Shown here: in pieces, positions 54,910-62,557 of the stretch
Layout of the letters: every line of letters begins with the position of its first letter
How positions within the stretch are numbered: position 1 is the first letter of the stretch
The notes under the pieces: model-generated
The model's input: the letters and a program-made list of their open reading frames with translations, nothing else
What the model was told of the DNA's origin: nothing
Databases searched by the model: none
Source: Streptomyces sp. B21-105
GTDB lineage: Bacteria; Actinomycetota; Actinomycetes; Streptomycetales; Streptomycetaceae
Direction of reading: 5' to 3'
NCBI RefSeq assembly: GCF_036898465.1
Contig: NZ_JARUMJ010000001.1
Coordinates: 2,666,001-2,730,000, forward strand
Length of the DNA: 64,000 nucleotides
Made by a program: the position numbers and the translations under genes

Positions 54910-54941
54910 TACCTCTAAACGAGATAGCTCGATTAGAGGTA
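54910..54941. promoter_or_regulatory. 32-bp palindromic PadR operator
   Basis: TACCTCTAAACGAG (54910-54923) faces its near-complement at 54928-54941, 13 of 14 pairs matching, 4-bp centre. It sits between the divergent MATE and PadR genes, 33 bp from the PadR start, the typical place for autorepression and control of a transporter. Confidence 0.85.
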
Positions 54942-54973
54942 GCATGGCAGGCGTCGAGACCGCAAGGAGTCCC

Positions 54974-55510
54974 ATGCTCGAGCTGTCGATCCTCGGTTTC
55001 CTGGCCGAGGAGCCCCTGCACGGATACGAGTTGAAGGAGCGCATCACGGCCCTGACCGGCCACGTCCGCCCGGTCAGCGACGGCGCGCTGTACCCGGCGA
55101 TCAACCGGCTCGTCGCCGCCGGCACGCTCGACCAGCACACCGAGGGCGGCGTGAGCGCGGCCCCCCGCCGGGTACTGACCCTTACCGAGCAAGGACGCGC
55201 CGACCTGCTGGAACGCCTGCGTCGGCCGAAACAGGCCGAGATCACCGACCAGGTCCGCTACAACACGGTCCTGGCGTTCCTGCGCCACCTGCCCGACCGC
55301 CGGGAACAGGCCGCCGTCCTGCAGCGCCGCCTGGACTTCCTGCAGACGCCGACGAGCTTCTTCTACGCCGACGGCGAGCCCGTCCGGGCGGAGCACGCGC
55401 ACGACCTGTTCCGGCAGGGCATGCTGCGCGTCGCGCGCGCCACGGGCCAGGCGGAACGGGCCTGGCTGCACGAGGCGATCGGGGAACTGACCCGCCCGGA
55501 CCCCGGGTGA
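54974..55510 (+). CDS. PadR-family transcriptional regulator
   Basis: A 178-residue regulator with a winged-helix domain at the N-terminus (LELSILGFLAEEPLHGYELKE, then SDGALYPAINRL, RRVLTLTEQGRADL) and a C-terminal helical domain of the Vir-like (PadR s2) type for dimerisation. ATG 54974 is selected by AAGGAG 6 nt upstream. It most likely binds the 32-bp palindrome and controls itself and the MATE pump. Confidence 0.92.
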   Translation: MLELSILGFLAEEPLHGYELKERITALTGHVRPVSDGALYPAINRLVAAGTLDQHTEGGVSAAPRRVLTLTEQGRADLLERLRRPKQAEITDQVRYNTVLAFLRHLPDRREQAAVLQRRLDFLQTPTSFFYADGEPVRAEHAHDLFRQGMLRVARATGQAERAWLHEAIGELTRPDPG

Positions 55511-55577
55511 CGGCGCCGGTCCGCCGAGGTCGAAGCGGAGCCGGGCCCGGTCACGGCCCCGCCGGTCCGCCGCAGGC

Positions 55578-56780
55578 TCAGCCGAGCTGCGACTTCAGGT
55601 AGCTCTGCCAGTCCGCCGTGAACTCCGCCAGGGTGACGCCGAGCGCGCTGCGCAGCGCGCCCTCCACCGCCCCCGGCCGCTGCCCGTGCTCCCCCACCGC
55701 CCGGTAGAAGGCGTCCAGTCGCACCTCGCCCCACCGCTCGGCGACCATGCGGCAGGCCAGCCAGCCGCCCTCGTAGGCGGTGGCCAGCCGGTCGGTGTCG
55801 CCGGAGAAGCCGAAGTCGCCGTCGGCGGGCAGCGCCGCAGGCACGTTCCCCTCGGTGACGGCGCGCTGGAGTTCCGGCGCCGCCTCGGCGGGCGTGCGGC
55901 CGGTGTCGCGGTAGCCGACCCAGTCGGCGTACCCCTCGGACAGCCACAGCGGGGTGGTGGCGTTGGTGTGGGCGCGGGTCGCGACATGCGTCGTCTCGTG
56001 GGTGAGGACCACCTGCCGGCCGACCCGGCCGAGCATCGCGTACGCGTCGGGGTTGACGATGACCCGGTCCGCGGGCGCCTTGGCCCCGCCGCCCGTCTCC
56101 CCGGTCGTGACCGCGGCTATCCCCCGGTAGGAGGAGGGCGGCGAGCCGAGCAGCGCCGCCATGCCGGCCAGCGACTTCGGCACGAGGACGACGACGCGCC
56201 CGGCCCAGTCGGTGCCCCACGCGGCCGACACCGCGGGGACGGCGTCGTCGGCCAGGCCGGCGAAGGACCGCAGCCGCTCGTCGGTCTGGCCGACCCCCAG
56301 CACCAGGCTGTGGGCGCCCCGCACGACGCGCACCGCGCCCTGGTCCCAGAGCTGCTGGGCGGCCTTCCCGGCGGGCTTCTCCGAGACCACCGACCACCGC
56401 CCGGAGCCGTCGCGGGCCAGCCGCAGGTTACGGCCCACGGTCACCGGCGCCCTGTCGTAGCCCGCCACCCGGTAGCTCAGCTCGGCGTCGGCGGTGGCGG
56501 CGTCCCCGGTGCGGTGAAGGGCCGTCACCCGGTACGACCAGGCCGCCAGCGGCACGGCCCGCAGTGCCGCGTACCCGGTCGCGGTGCCGGTGGCCGCGTA
56601 CGCGCGCGCGTCACGGTCGAGGACCGCGGCGGCCCGCCGGTCGAGCACCCGCTGGACGTCGGCCTGCGCACGGTCCGGTCCGGCGCGCCCGCCGCAGGCG
56701 ACCAACCCGACGAACAGCGGGGCCAGCAGCAGACAGAGCCCGCGCACCCCGGCGCCGCGCGCCCGCCTTCGACCAGCCAT
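55578..56780 (-). CDS. Lipoprotein with gluzincin-type metallopeptidase domain
   Basis: A 400-residue exported lipoprotein. The signal peptide ends with lipobox LVAC-GG (Cys29). An NTF2/SnoaL-like segment may occupy about 40-130 (VQRVLDRRAAAVLDRDARAY). The peptidase part has LTHETTHVATRA (HExxH) followed by WLSEGYADWV, whose Glu would be the third zinc ligand, as in peptidase_MA-like proteins. Substrate unknown; external position and neighbouring wall hydrolases suggest an envelope role. Confidence 0.83.
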   Translation of the reverse strand: MAGRRRARGAGVRGLCLLLAPLFVGLVACGGRAGPDRAQADVQRVLDRRAAAVLDRDARAYAATGTATGYAALRAVPLAAWSYRVTALHRTGDAATADAELSYRVAGYDRAPVTVGRNLRLARDGSGRWSVVSEKPAGKAAQQLWDQGAVRVVRGAHSLVLGVGQTDERLRSFAGLADDAVPAVSAAWGTDWAGRVVVLVPKSLAGMAALLGSPPSSYRGIAAVTTGETGGGAKAPADRVIVNPDAYAMLGRVGRQVVLTHETTHVATRAHTNATTPLWLSEGYADWVGYRDTGRTPAEAAPELQRAVTEGNVPAALPADGDFGFSGDTDRLATAYEGGWLACRMVAERWGEVRLDAFYRAVGEHGQRPGAVEGALRSALGVTLAEFTADWQSYLKSQLG

Positions 56781-56819
56781 TCTCCCGATCGTACGGCGGC
56801 AGCGGCGCGCGGCACCCGG

Positions 56820-57842
56820 TCAGGGCCTGGTGACGGACGACACCGGCATCATCCCGACCGGGTCGTAGCGCACCGGCGCGCCCGGGTAGGGGGCGTGGAT
56901 GACCTGCCCGTTGCCGACGTACATGCCGACGTGGCTGGCGTCGGAACGGTAGGTGACGATGTCGCCGGGGCGCGCCTGGGAGAGCGGCACCCGTCGGCCG
57001 GCGTGCGCCTGGGCCTGCGAGGTGCGCGGCAGGGAGACCCCGGCCTGCGCGTACGACCACTGCATGAGTCCCGAGCAGTCGAAGCCGGAGGGGCCGTTGG
57101 CGCCCCAGATGTACGGCTTGCCGAGCGCGGAGCGCACGGCGGCCACTGCGGCGCCCGCACGACCCGACGCCGGGACGGAGCCGGTGAGCTCGGGCAGGCC
57201 GTCGCGACCGGACCGGGAGGCCCGGTCGTAGGCGGCGCGTTCGTCGGACGGCAGGGAGTTGAGCAGTTGCCGGGCCCGGGCGAGCTTGCGCTCCACGGTC
57301 TGCTTGTGGCGCGTGACGGCCTTGCGGCTCTTCTCCAGCTCGGCGAGTGTGCGGGCGGCCTCGGAGCGCTCCTGGGTGAGCTCGCGCAGCGCGTGCTGCA
57401 GGGTGCGCAGTTCGCCTGCCTGGTGCGCGTTGACGCGGTCGAGGACGGACGCCTTGGCGAGGTACTCCTCAGGGTCGTCGGAGAACAGCAGCGCCAGCGA
57501 GGGGTCGAGGCCGCCGGAGCGGTACTGGGCGCCGGCCAGCGAACCGAGCTGCTCGCGCAGGTCGTTGACGCGCTCCTGTTGCCTCGCGATGTGGTCCTGG
57601 GCCAGGCCGACCTGCTCCCGCAGGGCGTCGGCGCGCTCGTCGGCCTTGTTGTAGGCCTCGGTGGCCTTCTCGGCCTCCGTGTAGAGACGGTCCACCTCGG
57701 CACGGGTGCCGTCGTGCGGCGCGGCCGTGGCCGGTACGGCTGAGACGGCGCCGAGTGCGGCGGCCGCGACGGACAGCACGCTCAGGGCGCTGCAGGCGCC
57801 CCGGTCGAACCCGGACTGTGCAAGGCGACGATGGGACCCCAC
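56820..57842 (-). CDS. Secreted NlpC/P60 peptidoglycan endopeptidase (copy 1)
   Basis: A 340-residue hydrolase with a signal peptide (to about ATAA-P), a long coiled coil (about 45-215) and a C-terminal NlpC/P60 domain. Catalytic residues are Cys in GFDCSGLMQW, His in SHVGMYVGN and His in VIHAPYPG. Such enzymes cut D-Glu-DAP bonds. GTG 57840-57842 (VGSHRRLAQ) has AGGAG upstream. It is a tandem paralogue of the next gene; a terminator at 57938 separates them. Rv2190c-like by position. Confidence 0.9.
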   Translation of the reverse strand: MGSHRRLAQSGFDRGACSALSVLSVAAAALGAVSAVPATAAPHDGTRAEVDRLYTEAEKATEAYNKADERADALREQVGLAQDHIARQQERVNDLREQLGSLAGAQYRSGGLDPSLALLFSDDPEEYLAKASVLDRVNAHQAGELRTLQHALRELTQERSEAARTLAELEKSRKAVTRHKQTVERKLARARQLLNSLPSDERAAYDRASRSGRDGLPELTGSVPASGRAGAAVAAVRSALGKPYIWGANGPSGFDCSGLMQWSYAQAGVSLPRTSQAQAHAGRRVPLSQARPGDIVTYRSDASHVGMYVGNGQVIHAPYPGAPVRYDPVGMMPVSSVTRP

Positions 57843-57937
57843 GGGAAGCCGCGCTCCTTCCACCGGCGGACAGAACGCGGCAGACAGTAGCCCCGTGACA
57901 GGGGGCCGGCCAAAGACCTCGGTGGGCACGCACAGTG

Positions 57938-57973
57938 ACGCCCCGCCGCTGACGCAGGTCACCGGCGGGGCGT
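57938..57973 (-). terminator. 16-bp stem terminator between the NlpC/P60 genes
   Basis: Arms 57938-57953 and 57958-57973 pair with one mismatch around GCAG. It follows copy 2 by about 95 bp on the minus strand and precedes copy 1, so the paralogues are separate transcripts. Confidence 0.8.
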
Positions 57974-58030
57974 GGGGTCACTTCTCGTCGCCACGATTCG
58001 CCCGTTCGGGCGGCGTGGTGTCCTGATCTT

Positions 58031-58068
58031 GAGGACGCCGATCTCGAGGACGCCGATCTCGAGGACGA
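58031..58068. repeat. 15-bp tandem repeat abutting a stop codon
   Basis: GAGGACGCCGATCTC occurs at 58031-58045 and 58046-58060 and partially at 58061-58068. The array ends exactly where the NlpC/P60 copy-2 stop codon (58069-58071) begins. Confidence 0.8.
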
Positions 58069-59103
58069 TCAGATCCGGACGCCGAACTGGAACGGCATGT
58101 TGTTGATCGACTCGTAGCGCACGACGGTGCCTGTGCGCGGGGCGTGCAGCACCTGGCCGTTGCCCGCGTACAGGCCGACGTGGTGCTGGTCGCCGTAGAA
58201 GATCACCAGGTCGCCGACCTTGAGGCCGGACTTGCTGTAGATGCGCGTCCCGTCGTTGGCCTGGGCCTGCGAGGTGCGCGAGATGTGGACGCCGGCCTGG
58301 GCGTAGGCCCAGGAGGTCAGGCCCGAGCAGTCGTACGTGCGGGTGCCGGTGGCGCCGTACTCGTAGGGCTTGCCGAGCTGGGTCTGGGCGGCCTGGAAGG
58401 CGGCCATGGCACGGCCGGAGCCGGCCGGGGCGTCACCGAGGTCGACCCGCTCGCCGGCGTCGCGGCTGGCGCGGGCGTCGGCGGCGGAGAGGGCGGCCTT
58501 CTCCTTCGCCGTCAGCGTGTTGAGGAGCTTCTGCGCCTCGGCCAGCTTCGCCTGGACTTCCTTCTTCTTCTTGCCCAGCTCGGTGCGGGTGGTGGCGAGG
58601 TCCTTGAGCTTGGAGGACGCCTCGGCACGCTCCTGAGCGAGCTCGCGCTGCTTCTCCTGGATCTTCTTCAGCGCCTCGACCTGCTGGCCGCTGAGCTGGT
58701 CGGCGACGGACGCCTTGTCCAGGTAGTCGTCCGGGTCCGAGGAGAGGAGCAGCTGGAGGGAGGGGTCGATGGAGCCGGTGCGGTACTGGGCCGCGGCCGC
58801 CAGGCCCATGGAGTCGCGCAGCTCGTTGAGGTCGGCCTGACCGCGGGCCACGTTGTCCTGGATGGTGGAGATCTCCTTCTGGAGCTTCTCCTGCTTCTCC
58901 TTGGCCCCGTTGAACGTCTCGGTGGCCTGCTCCGCCTCTTCGTAGAGCTTGTCGACCTTGCTCTTGACCTCGTCCTTGGTGAGCTTCTCGCTCGGCGCCG
59001 CGTTGGCGGCCTGCGAGCTCAGCACGACGGCAGCGGCGGCTGCGGTGGTCAGCACGGTCACGCGCGCGCGACTCGGCTGTTTCGGTCGACGGTGGGACGC
59101 CAC
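58069..59103 (-). CDS. Secreted NlpC/P60 peptidoglycan endopeptidase (copy 2)
   Basis: A 344-residue paralogue of copy 1 with the same plan: VASHRRPKQ start, signal peptide ending QAANAAP, Lys/Glu-rich coiled coil (about 45-215), NlpC/P60 domain with Cys in TYDCSGLTSW, His in HHVGLYAGN and His in LHAPRTG. GTG 59101-59103 has AAGGAG about 10 nt upstream. The leader is long and repeat-bearing (59104-59315), suggesting special control of this copy. Its coiled coil is richer in Lys/Gln than copy 1. Confidence 0.9.
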   Translation of the reverse strand: MASHRRPKQPSRARVTVLTTAAAAAVVLSSQAANAAPSEKLTKDEVKSKVDKLYEEAEQATETFNGAKEKQEKLQKEISTIQDNVARGQADLNELRDSMGLAAAAQYRTGSIDPSLQLLLSSDPDDYLDKASVADQLSGQQVEALKKIQEKQRELAQERAEASSKLKDLATTRTELGKKKKEVQAKLAEAQKLLNTLTAKEKAALSAADARASRDAGERVDLGDAPAGSGRAMAAFQAAQTQLGKPYEYGATGTRTYDCSGLTSWAYAQAGVHISRTSQAQANDGTRIYSKSGLKVGDLVIFYGDQHHVGLYAGNGQVLHAPRTGTVVRYESINNMPFQFGVRI

Positions 59104-59315
59104 GGAGACGGGCTCCTTCTTTTGAGTGATCACCCGTTTGGAGGTTCGATCACCAGACCTTAGTGACCTCTCCGTGATCAGTTCAAATCCCCCGGCGCAA
59201 AAACCCCTCACGCAACGCAGTTTTTTCATACAACTCACGTGCAGTGGTGAACCGATTGACGCTACGTTGCGTGACAAACCCGCCAATTCGGTCATCGAGC
59301 CCGCAACTTCGACCT
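59104..59315 (-). promoter_or_regulatory. Leader region of NlpC/P60 copy 2 with long-range inverted repeats
   Basis: TCACGCAACG (59208-59217) and CGTTGCGTGA (59265-59274) are exact 10-bp complements 47 bp apart. Nearer the gene, GATCA-centred elements recur at about 59128, 59148 and 59175. The region is AT-richer than average and holds the promoter or a structured 5' leader. I do not recognise a known riboswitch. Confidence 0.5.
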
Positions 59316-60659
59316 TCAGGACAGTCGCTTCAGAAGCACCGCGGAAGCCACCGGTCGGGCACCTGCCTTCGCGATTCCGTCGGCCACCTCGCGGTCGGTC
59401 GAGGCGACGATGACCGGCCGGCCGGGTGGCTCGGCCCGCACCAGCTGCCGGATCAGCTCGTCGGCCGTGACGCCCGGTTTGGAGAACAGCACCCGCACCC
59501 CGCGCGGCGGCGCGAGCAGCACCGGAGCGACGAGTTCGGCGCCGTCGAAGACACAGGTGACCTCGGCGCCGGTCTGCGCGGCGAGTTGCGAGAGCTGGCC
59601 GAGGAGCCGCAGCCGCTGCTTCTCCAACGGCATCTGCGGATAGCCGGTCTTGGTGACGTTGTAGCCGTCCACCACCAGATGCGCCTGCGGCAGCGCGAGC
59701 AACTGGTCGAGAATGGCCGGATCGTGCTCCGACAGGGCGCGCGCCGCGATGTCCTTCGGCGTCATCCGTCCCGGTTCGACCGCGTCGACGGTCTCCGCCG
59801 GCCGTACCGACACCGGCGGCAGCGCCAGTTCGCGCCGCAGCCCCTGGGCCGCGTCGAGCACCGTGTCCAGCAGCAGCCGCACCCGCATGTCCTCGACGCT
59901 GCGCCCCTCGCGGGCCGCGCGCCGGGCGGCCTCCAGAGCGGCCTCGGCCTCACCCAGACGCGCCTTCAGCCGCCGTGACTCGCTCTCCGCGGCGGACACC
60001 TGGGTGTGCCCCTCGGCGCGCACGGCCTCCATCTCGCTCTGCACCTTGCGCAGGGCGGCCTCGCCGCGCTTGACGTCGCTGAGGGCCGACCGCAGCTTGC
60101 GGTGCAGCGACTCCGTCTCCTTCTTCGCCGCGTCCAGCTCGGCGCGCAGCCGCTCGGTGTCCGACCGGTTCTGCTCACGCGCCCGCTCGAGCTCCTCGCG
60201 CAACCGCTCCAGCTCGGCGCGGCTCTCCTCGTCGGCGCGCTCGGCGTCGGCCCGCTGGGCCTCCTCACCGGCCGACGTCACCAGCTTCACCCAGCCCACG
60301 GGCCGCAGAACATAGGCCGCGGCCGCCACGTCGAGCGGGTCCGCGGCCGGGGTGGGCGAGCCGGAGTCGAGAGCGCCGGACAGCTCCGGCTGCGCCTCTC
60401 TGAACTTCTCGGCGATGCGCTGTCTGAAGATCGGATCGGTCTCCAGCGCCGCCGCCATCGCGTTGCCCGCGAACTTGGCGCGCCGGTTGGGCGCGAAACG
60501 GGCGTACTGGCGCAACTGGGCGGGCAGTTCGCCGACGGTCAGTCCGCCGAAGCCGTCGGAGACGATCGTGACGACCCTGCGCCGCACGCCGTCCGGCAGC
60601 GGACGGTCGAGCATCTCGGCGCTGCCGTCGCCCGGCACCTCGCCTGCGCTCTCCACCAT
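59316..60659 (-). CDS. NYN domain protein (YacP-like) with coiled coil
   Basis: A 447-residue cytoplasmic protein. The N-terminal part (about 1-140) is helical with unknown fold, followed by a long charged coiled coil (about 140-260) and a C-terminal NYN/PIN-like nuclease domain with Asp in HLVVDGYNVTKTG, VTCVFDGAE and IVASTDREVAD. NYN proteins of the YacP (Rae1) type cleave RNA, in Bacillus at the ribosome. ATG start at 60659. Confidence 0.85.
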   Translation of the reverse strand: MVESAGEVPGDGSAEMLDRPLPDGVRRRVVTIVSDGFGGLTVGELPAQLRQYARFAPNRRAKFAGNAMAAALETDPIFRQRIAEKFREAQPELSGALDSGSPTPAADPLDVAAAAYVLRPVGWVKLVTSAGEEAQRADAERADEESRAELERLREELERAREQNRSDTERLRAELDAAKKETESLHRKLRSALSDVKRGEAALRKVQSEMEAVRAEGHTQVSAAESESRRLKARLGEAEAALEAARRAAREGRSVEDMRVRLLLDTVLDAAQGLRRELALPPVSVRPAETVDAVEPGRMTPKDIAARALSEHDPAILDQLLALPQAHLVVDGYNVTKTGYPQMPLEKQRLRLLGQLSQLAAQTGAEVTCVFDGAELVAPVLLAPPRGVRVLFSKPGVTADELIRQLVRAEPPGRPVIVASTDREVADGIAKAGARPVASAVLLKRLS

Positions 60660-60688
60660 CCGTCACACCCCAATACTGTGCGGGCCCT

Positions 60689-60726
60689 CCCCGCCCTCGC
60701 CTTCGCTCGAGCGGGGGACCCCGTCG
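60689..60726. repeat. Remnant of a Streptomyces palindromic repeat
   Basis: CCTCGCCTTCGCTCGAGCGGGGGACCCC resembles, in pieces, the dispersed element usually written GAGCGAAGCCGAGAG-GGGGGA in Streptomyces intergenic regions. It fills the gap between the zinc-ribbon and NYN genes. Confidence 0.45.
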
Positions 60727-60966
60727 TCAGGAACCGGCGCCCGGCCGATCCACTAGTTCCACCTGGTCCACGGCGTTGCACCAGCGACACCGCACCGACT
60801 CGATGGTCTCACTGACCACCTCGCGCTCCTCGACCTTCGGCTCGCCCGCGAGGTCCAGGTGCACGTACTCGACGACCTTCGACGAGCGTGTCACGTCGAA
60901 CCGCGTGAGGTTGCCGCAGAGAGTGCAGCGCCACCGCGTGGCGGCGGTCGGCAGGGGAACCGTCAT
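60727..60966 (-). CDS. Small zinc-ribbon protein
   Basis: A 79-residue protein with two CxxC pairs, Cys14-Cys17 (WRCTLCGN) and a second in VRCRWCN near residues 59-62, forming a zinc ribbon. The middle is beta-rich (VEYVHLDLAGEPKVEEREVV). It lies 67 bp before the NYN gene on the same strand, so it may be an accessory of the RNase-like protein, but this is only a position argument. Confidence 0.82.
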   Translation of the reverse strand: MTVPLPTAATRWRCTLCGNLTRFDVTRSSKVVEYVHLDLAGEPKVEEREVVSETIESVRCRWCNAVDQVELVDRPGAGS

Positions 60967-61148
60967 CGTGACTTTCCACTTCCTTCTGGTGTCGTGCTCG
61001 CTGTGCCGGGTCGGGCCGGAGGCTCCCCCGTGCGTATGGCTCGTAACCCTACGGCCTGGGGGGTACCCGCCGCCCGTCCGTCCACCGCGGCCGTGCGACG
61101 GCGAGGCGATCCATGCGCATGCGTCCCCTTACGCCATGCTCTGTACCC

Positions 61149-61949
61149 ATGATCAGCAACGGGACGGGGAGCGGGCCGGCCGGCCGAGCGGTCCGGATCC
61201 CCTCGGCGCCGGTGACGTACGCACTGATCGCCCTGTGCTGCCTGGTCTTCCTGATCAGCCCCGCCTCGGGCGTCGACCCGGCGTACGGGGCCGGCGACGG
61301 GCTGCCGGCCGCCCAGCGGGCCTACTTCCGGCGCTGGGGCGTGGTGCCCACCGAGTTGTTCGAGGGCGCGCCCCGGGCCGTCCTCACCCCCGCCACCGCG
61401 CTCTTCGTCCACGGCAGCTGGGTGCACCTGCTGGGCAACATGCTCTTCCTCTACGTCTTCGGGGCGATGACCGAGGGCCGGATGGGCCGCGTCGAGTTCA
61501 CGCTCTTCCACGTCGGCTGCGGCTACCTCGCCCTGCTGGGCTACGCCGCCGCCAACGCCGGCTCGTCGCAGTCCCTGGTGGGCGCCTCCGAGGCGGTCTC
61601 CGCGGTGCTCGGCGCGTTTCTGTACCTGTTTCCCCGGGCGCGGGTCACCAGTCTCCTTCCGTTCCTGTTCTTCCTGCCGCTGCGTTTCCCCGCGTGGGTC
61701 GTGCTCCCCTTCTGGGCGGCCGTGCAGTGGGCGGCGGCGGGACAGGCGTCCGGGGGGCCGGGGGTGGCATACCTGGCGCACCTGGTGGGCTTCGGCCTCG
61801 GGTTCGGCTACGCGTGGGCCCGTTTCGGGACCGGGGAGGGTCCGCCGGGCGCCCGGGAAGGGCGGCGGCGGGCGAGGGGCGCGCGGGGGCGGGCGACTAG
61901 AGTGAAGGCCGCCCCAGCTCCGGCCTCCGAGGGAGAGAACCAGCCGTGA
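61149..61949 (+). CDS. Rhomboid-family intramembrane serine protease
   Basis: A 266-residue protein with six or seven helices. Loop-1 signature FVHGSWVHLLGNMLFLYVFG is conserved, the nucleophile Ser lies in VGASEAVSAVLG (GASE instead of the usual GASG), and the catalytic His is in YLAHLVGFGLG. The C-terminal tail is basic. ATG 61149 (MISNGTGSG) is preferred to upstream in-frame codons. The stop overlaps the RAM-domain gene (GTGA). Substrates unknown. Confidence 0.86.
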   Translation: MISNGTGSGPAGRAVRIPSAPVTYALIALCCLVFLISPASGVDPAYGAGDGLPAAQRAYFRRWGVVPTELFEGAPRAVLTPATALFVHGSWVHLLGNMLFLYVFGAMTEGRMGRVEFTLFHVGCGYLALLGYAAANAGSSQSLVGASEAVSAVLGAFLYLFPRARVTSLLPFLFFLPLRFPAWVVLPFWAAVQWAAAGQASGGPGVAYLAHLVGFGLGFGYAWARFGTGEGPPGAREGRRRARGARGRATRVKAAPAPASEGENQP

Positions 61950-62227
61950 TCACCGCGATCGTCCTGATCAAGACCAGCGTGGACCGGATCCCCGAGATCG
62001 CCGAGCGGATCGCCTCGCTGGATTCCGTGAGCGAGGTCTTCTCCGTGACGGGGACCTACGACCTCATCGCGATGGTCCGGGTGAAGCAGCACGAGGACCT
62101 CGCCGAGGTCATCCCGGGCAGCATCAGCAAGATCCCCGGGGTCGAGGGGACGGACACCCACGTCGCGTTCCGCACGTACTCACAACACGACCTCGAAGCC
62201 GCGTTCGCCATCGGGCTGGACTCGTAG
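61946..62227 (+). CDS. Stand-alone Lrp/AsnC ligand-binding (RAM) domain protein
   Basis: A 93-residue alpha/beta protein equal to the C-terminal RAM domain of Lrp/AsnC regulators without the DNA-binding half (VTAIVLIKT, VSEVFSVTGTYDLIAMVRV, IPGVEGTDTHVAFRTY). Stand-alone RAM proteins bind amino acids and can pair with Lrp proteins. GTG start overlapping the rhomboid gene, so they are co-translated. Confidence 0.9.
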   Translation: MITAIVLIKTSVDRIPEIAERIASLDSVSEVFSVTGTYDLIAMVRVKQHEDLAEVIPGSISKIPGVEGTDTHVAFRTYSQHDLEAAFAIGLDS

Positions 62228-62557
62228 GGGGCGGGGGGGCTGCGCAGTTCCCCGCGGATGGGCTCCGCCCCGGGTACGGGGGGCGCCGTTGCTCCCGGCC
62301 GCCCGGGGCGCGGGTGCGGTCGGGTTGGGCGCGCAGGTCACCGCGCCCCTGAAGGGGTTGCCCCCGGTCCCGGATGCAGAGGAGCCGTCGGCCCCGGCGC
62401 CCAGGCAGGGGCATCCGCGGGCCGCGCACGGGTGCGGGTGCGGTCGGGCCGGGCGCGCCCCTGAGGGGGTTGCCCCCGGCCCTCGCCGGAGCAGGCGCCG
62501 TCTCGCACGGGGCGGCCTGGTCCGCCCCCCCTCACAGAGGGGCCGTCGTTCGCGGGG
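62228..62557. repeat. 330-bp non-coding gap with Streptomyces dispersed repeats
   Basis: No gene is seen. The phrase GGGGGCTGCGCAGTTCCCCGC (in two pieces) and CGCGCCCCTGAAGGGG are characteristic Streptomyces intergenic motifs. A module GCGCGCCCCTGA..GGGGTTGCCCCCGG appears twice (about 62340-62372 and 62450-62482), and a CGGGTGCGGTCGG module recurs at about 62311 and 62428. Several short G/C hairpins could terminate both convergent genes. Confidence 0.6.

Noticed and set aside
59104..59315. A c-di-AMP (ydaO) riboswitch in front of an NlpC/P60 gene
   Set aside because: Such riboswitches precede some actinobacterial wall-hydrolase genes, but I could not match the conserved aptamer blocks, so only unknown repeats are reported.
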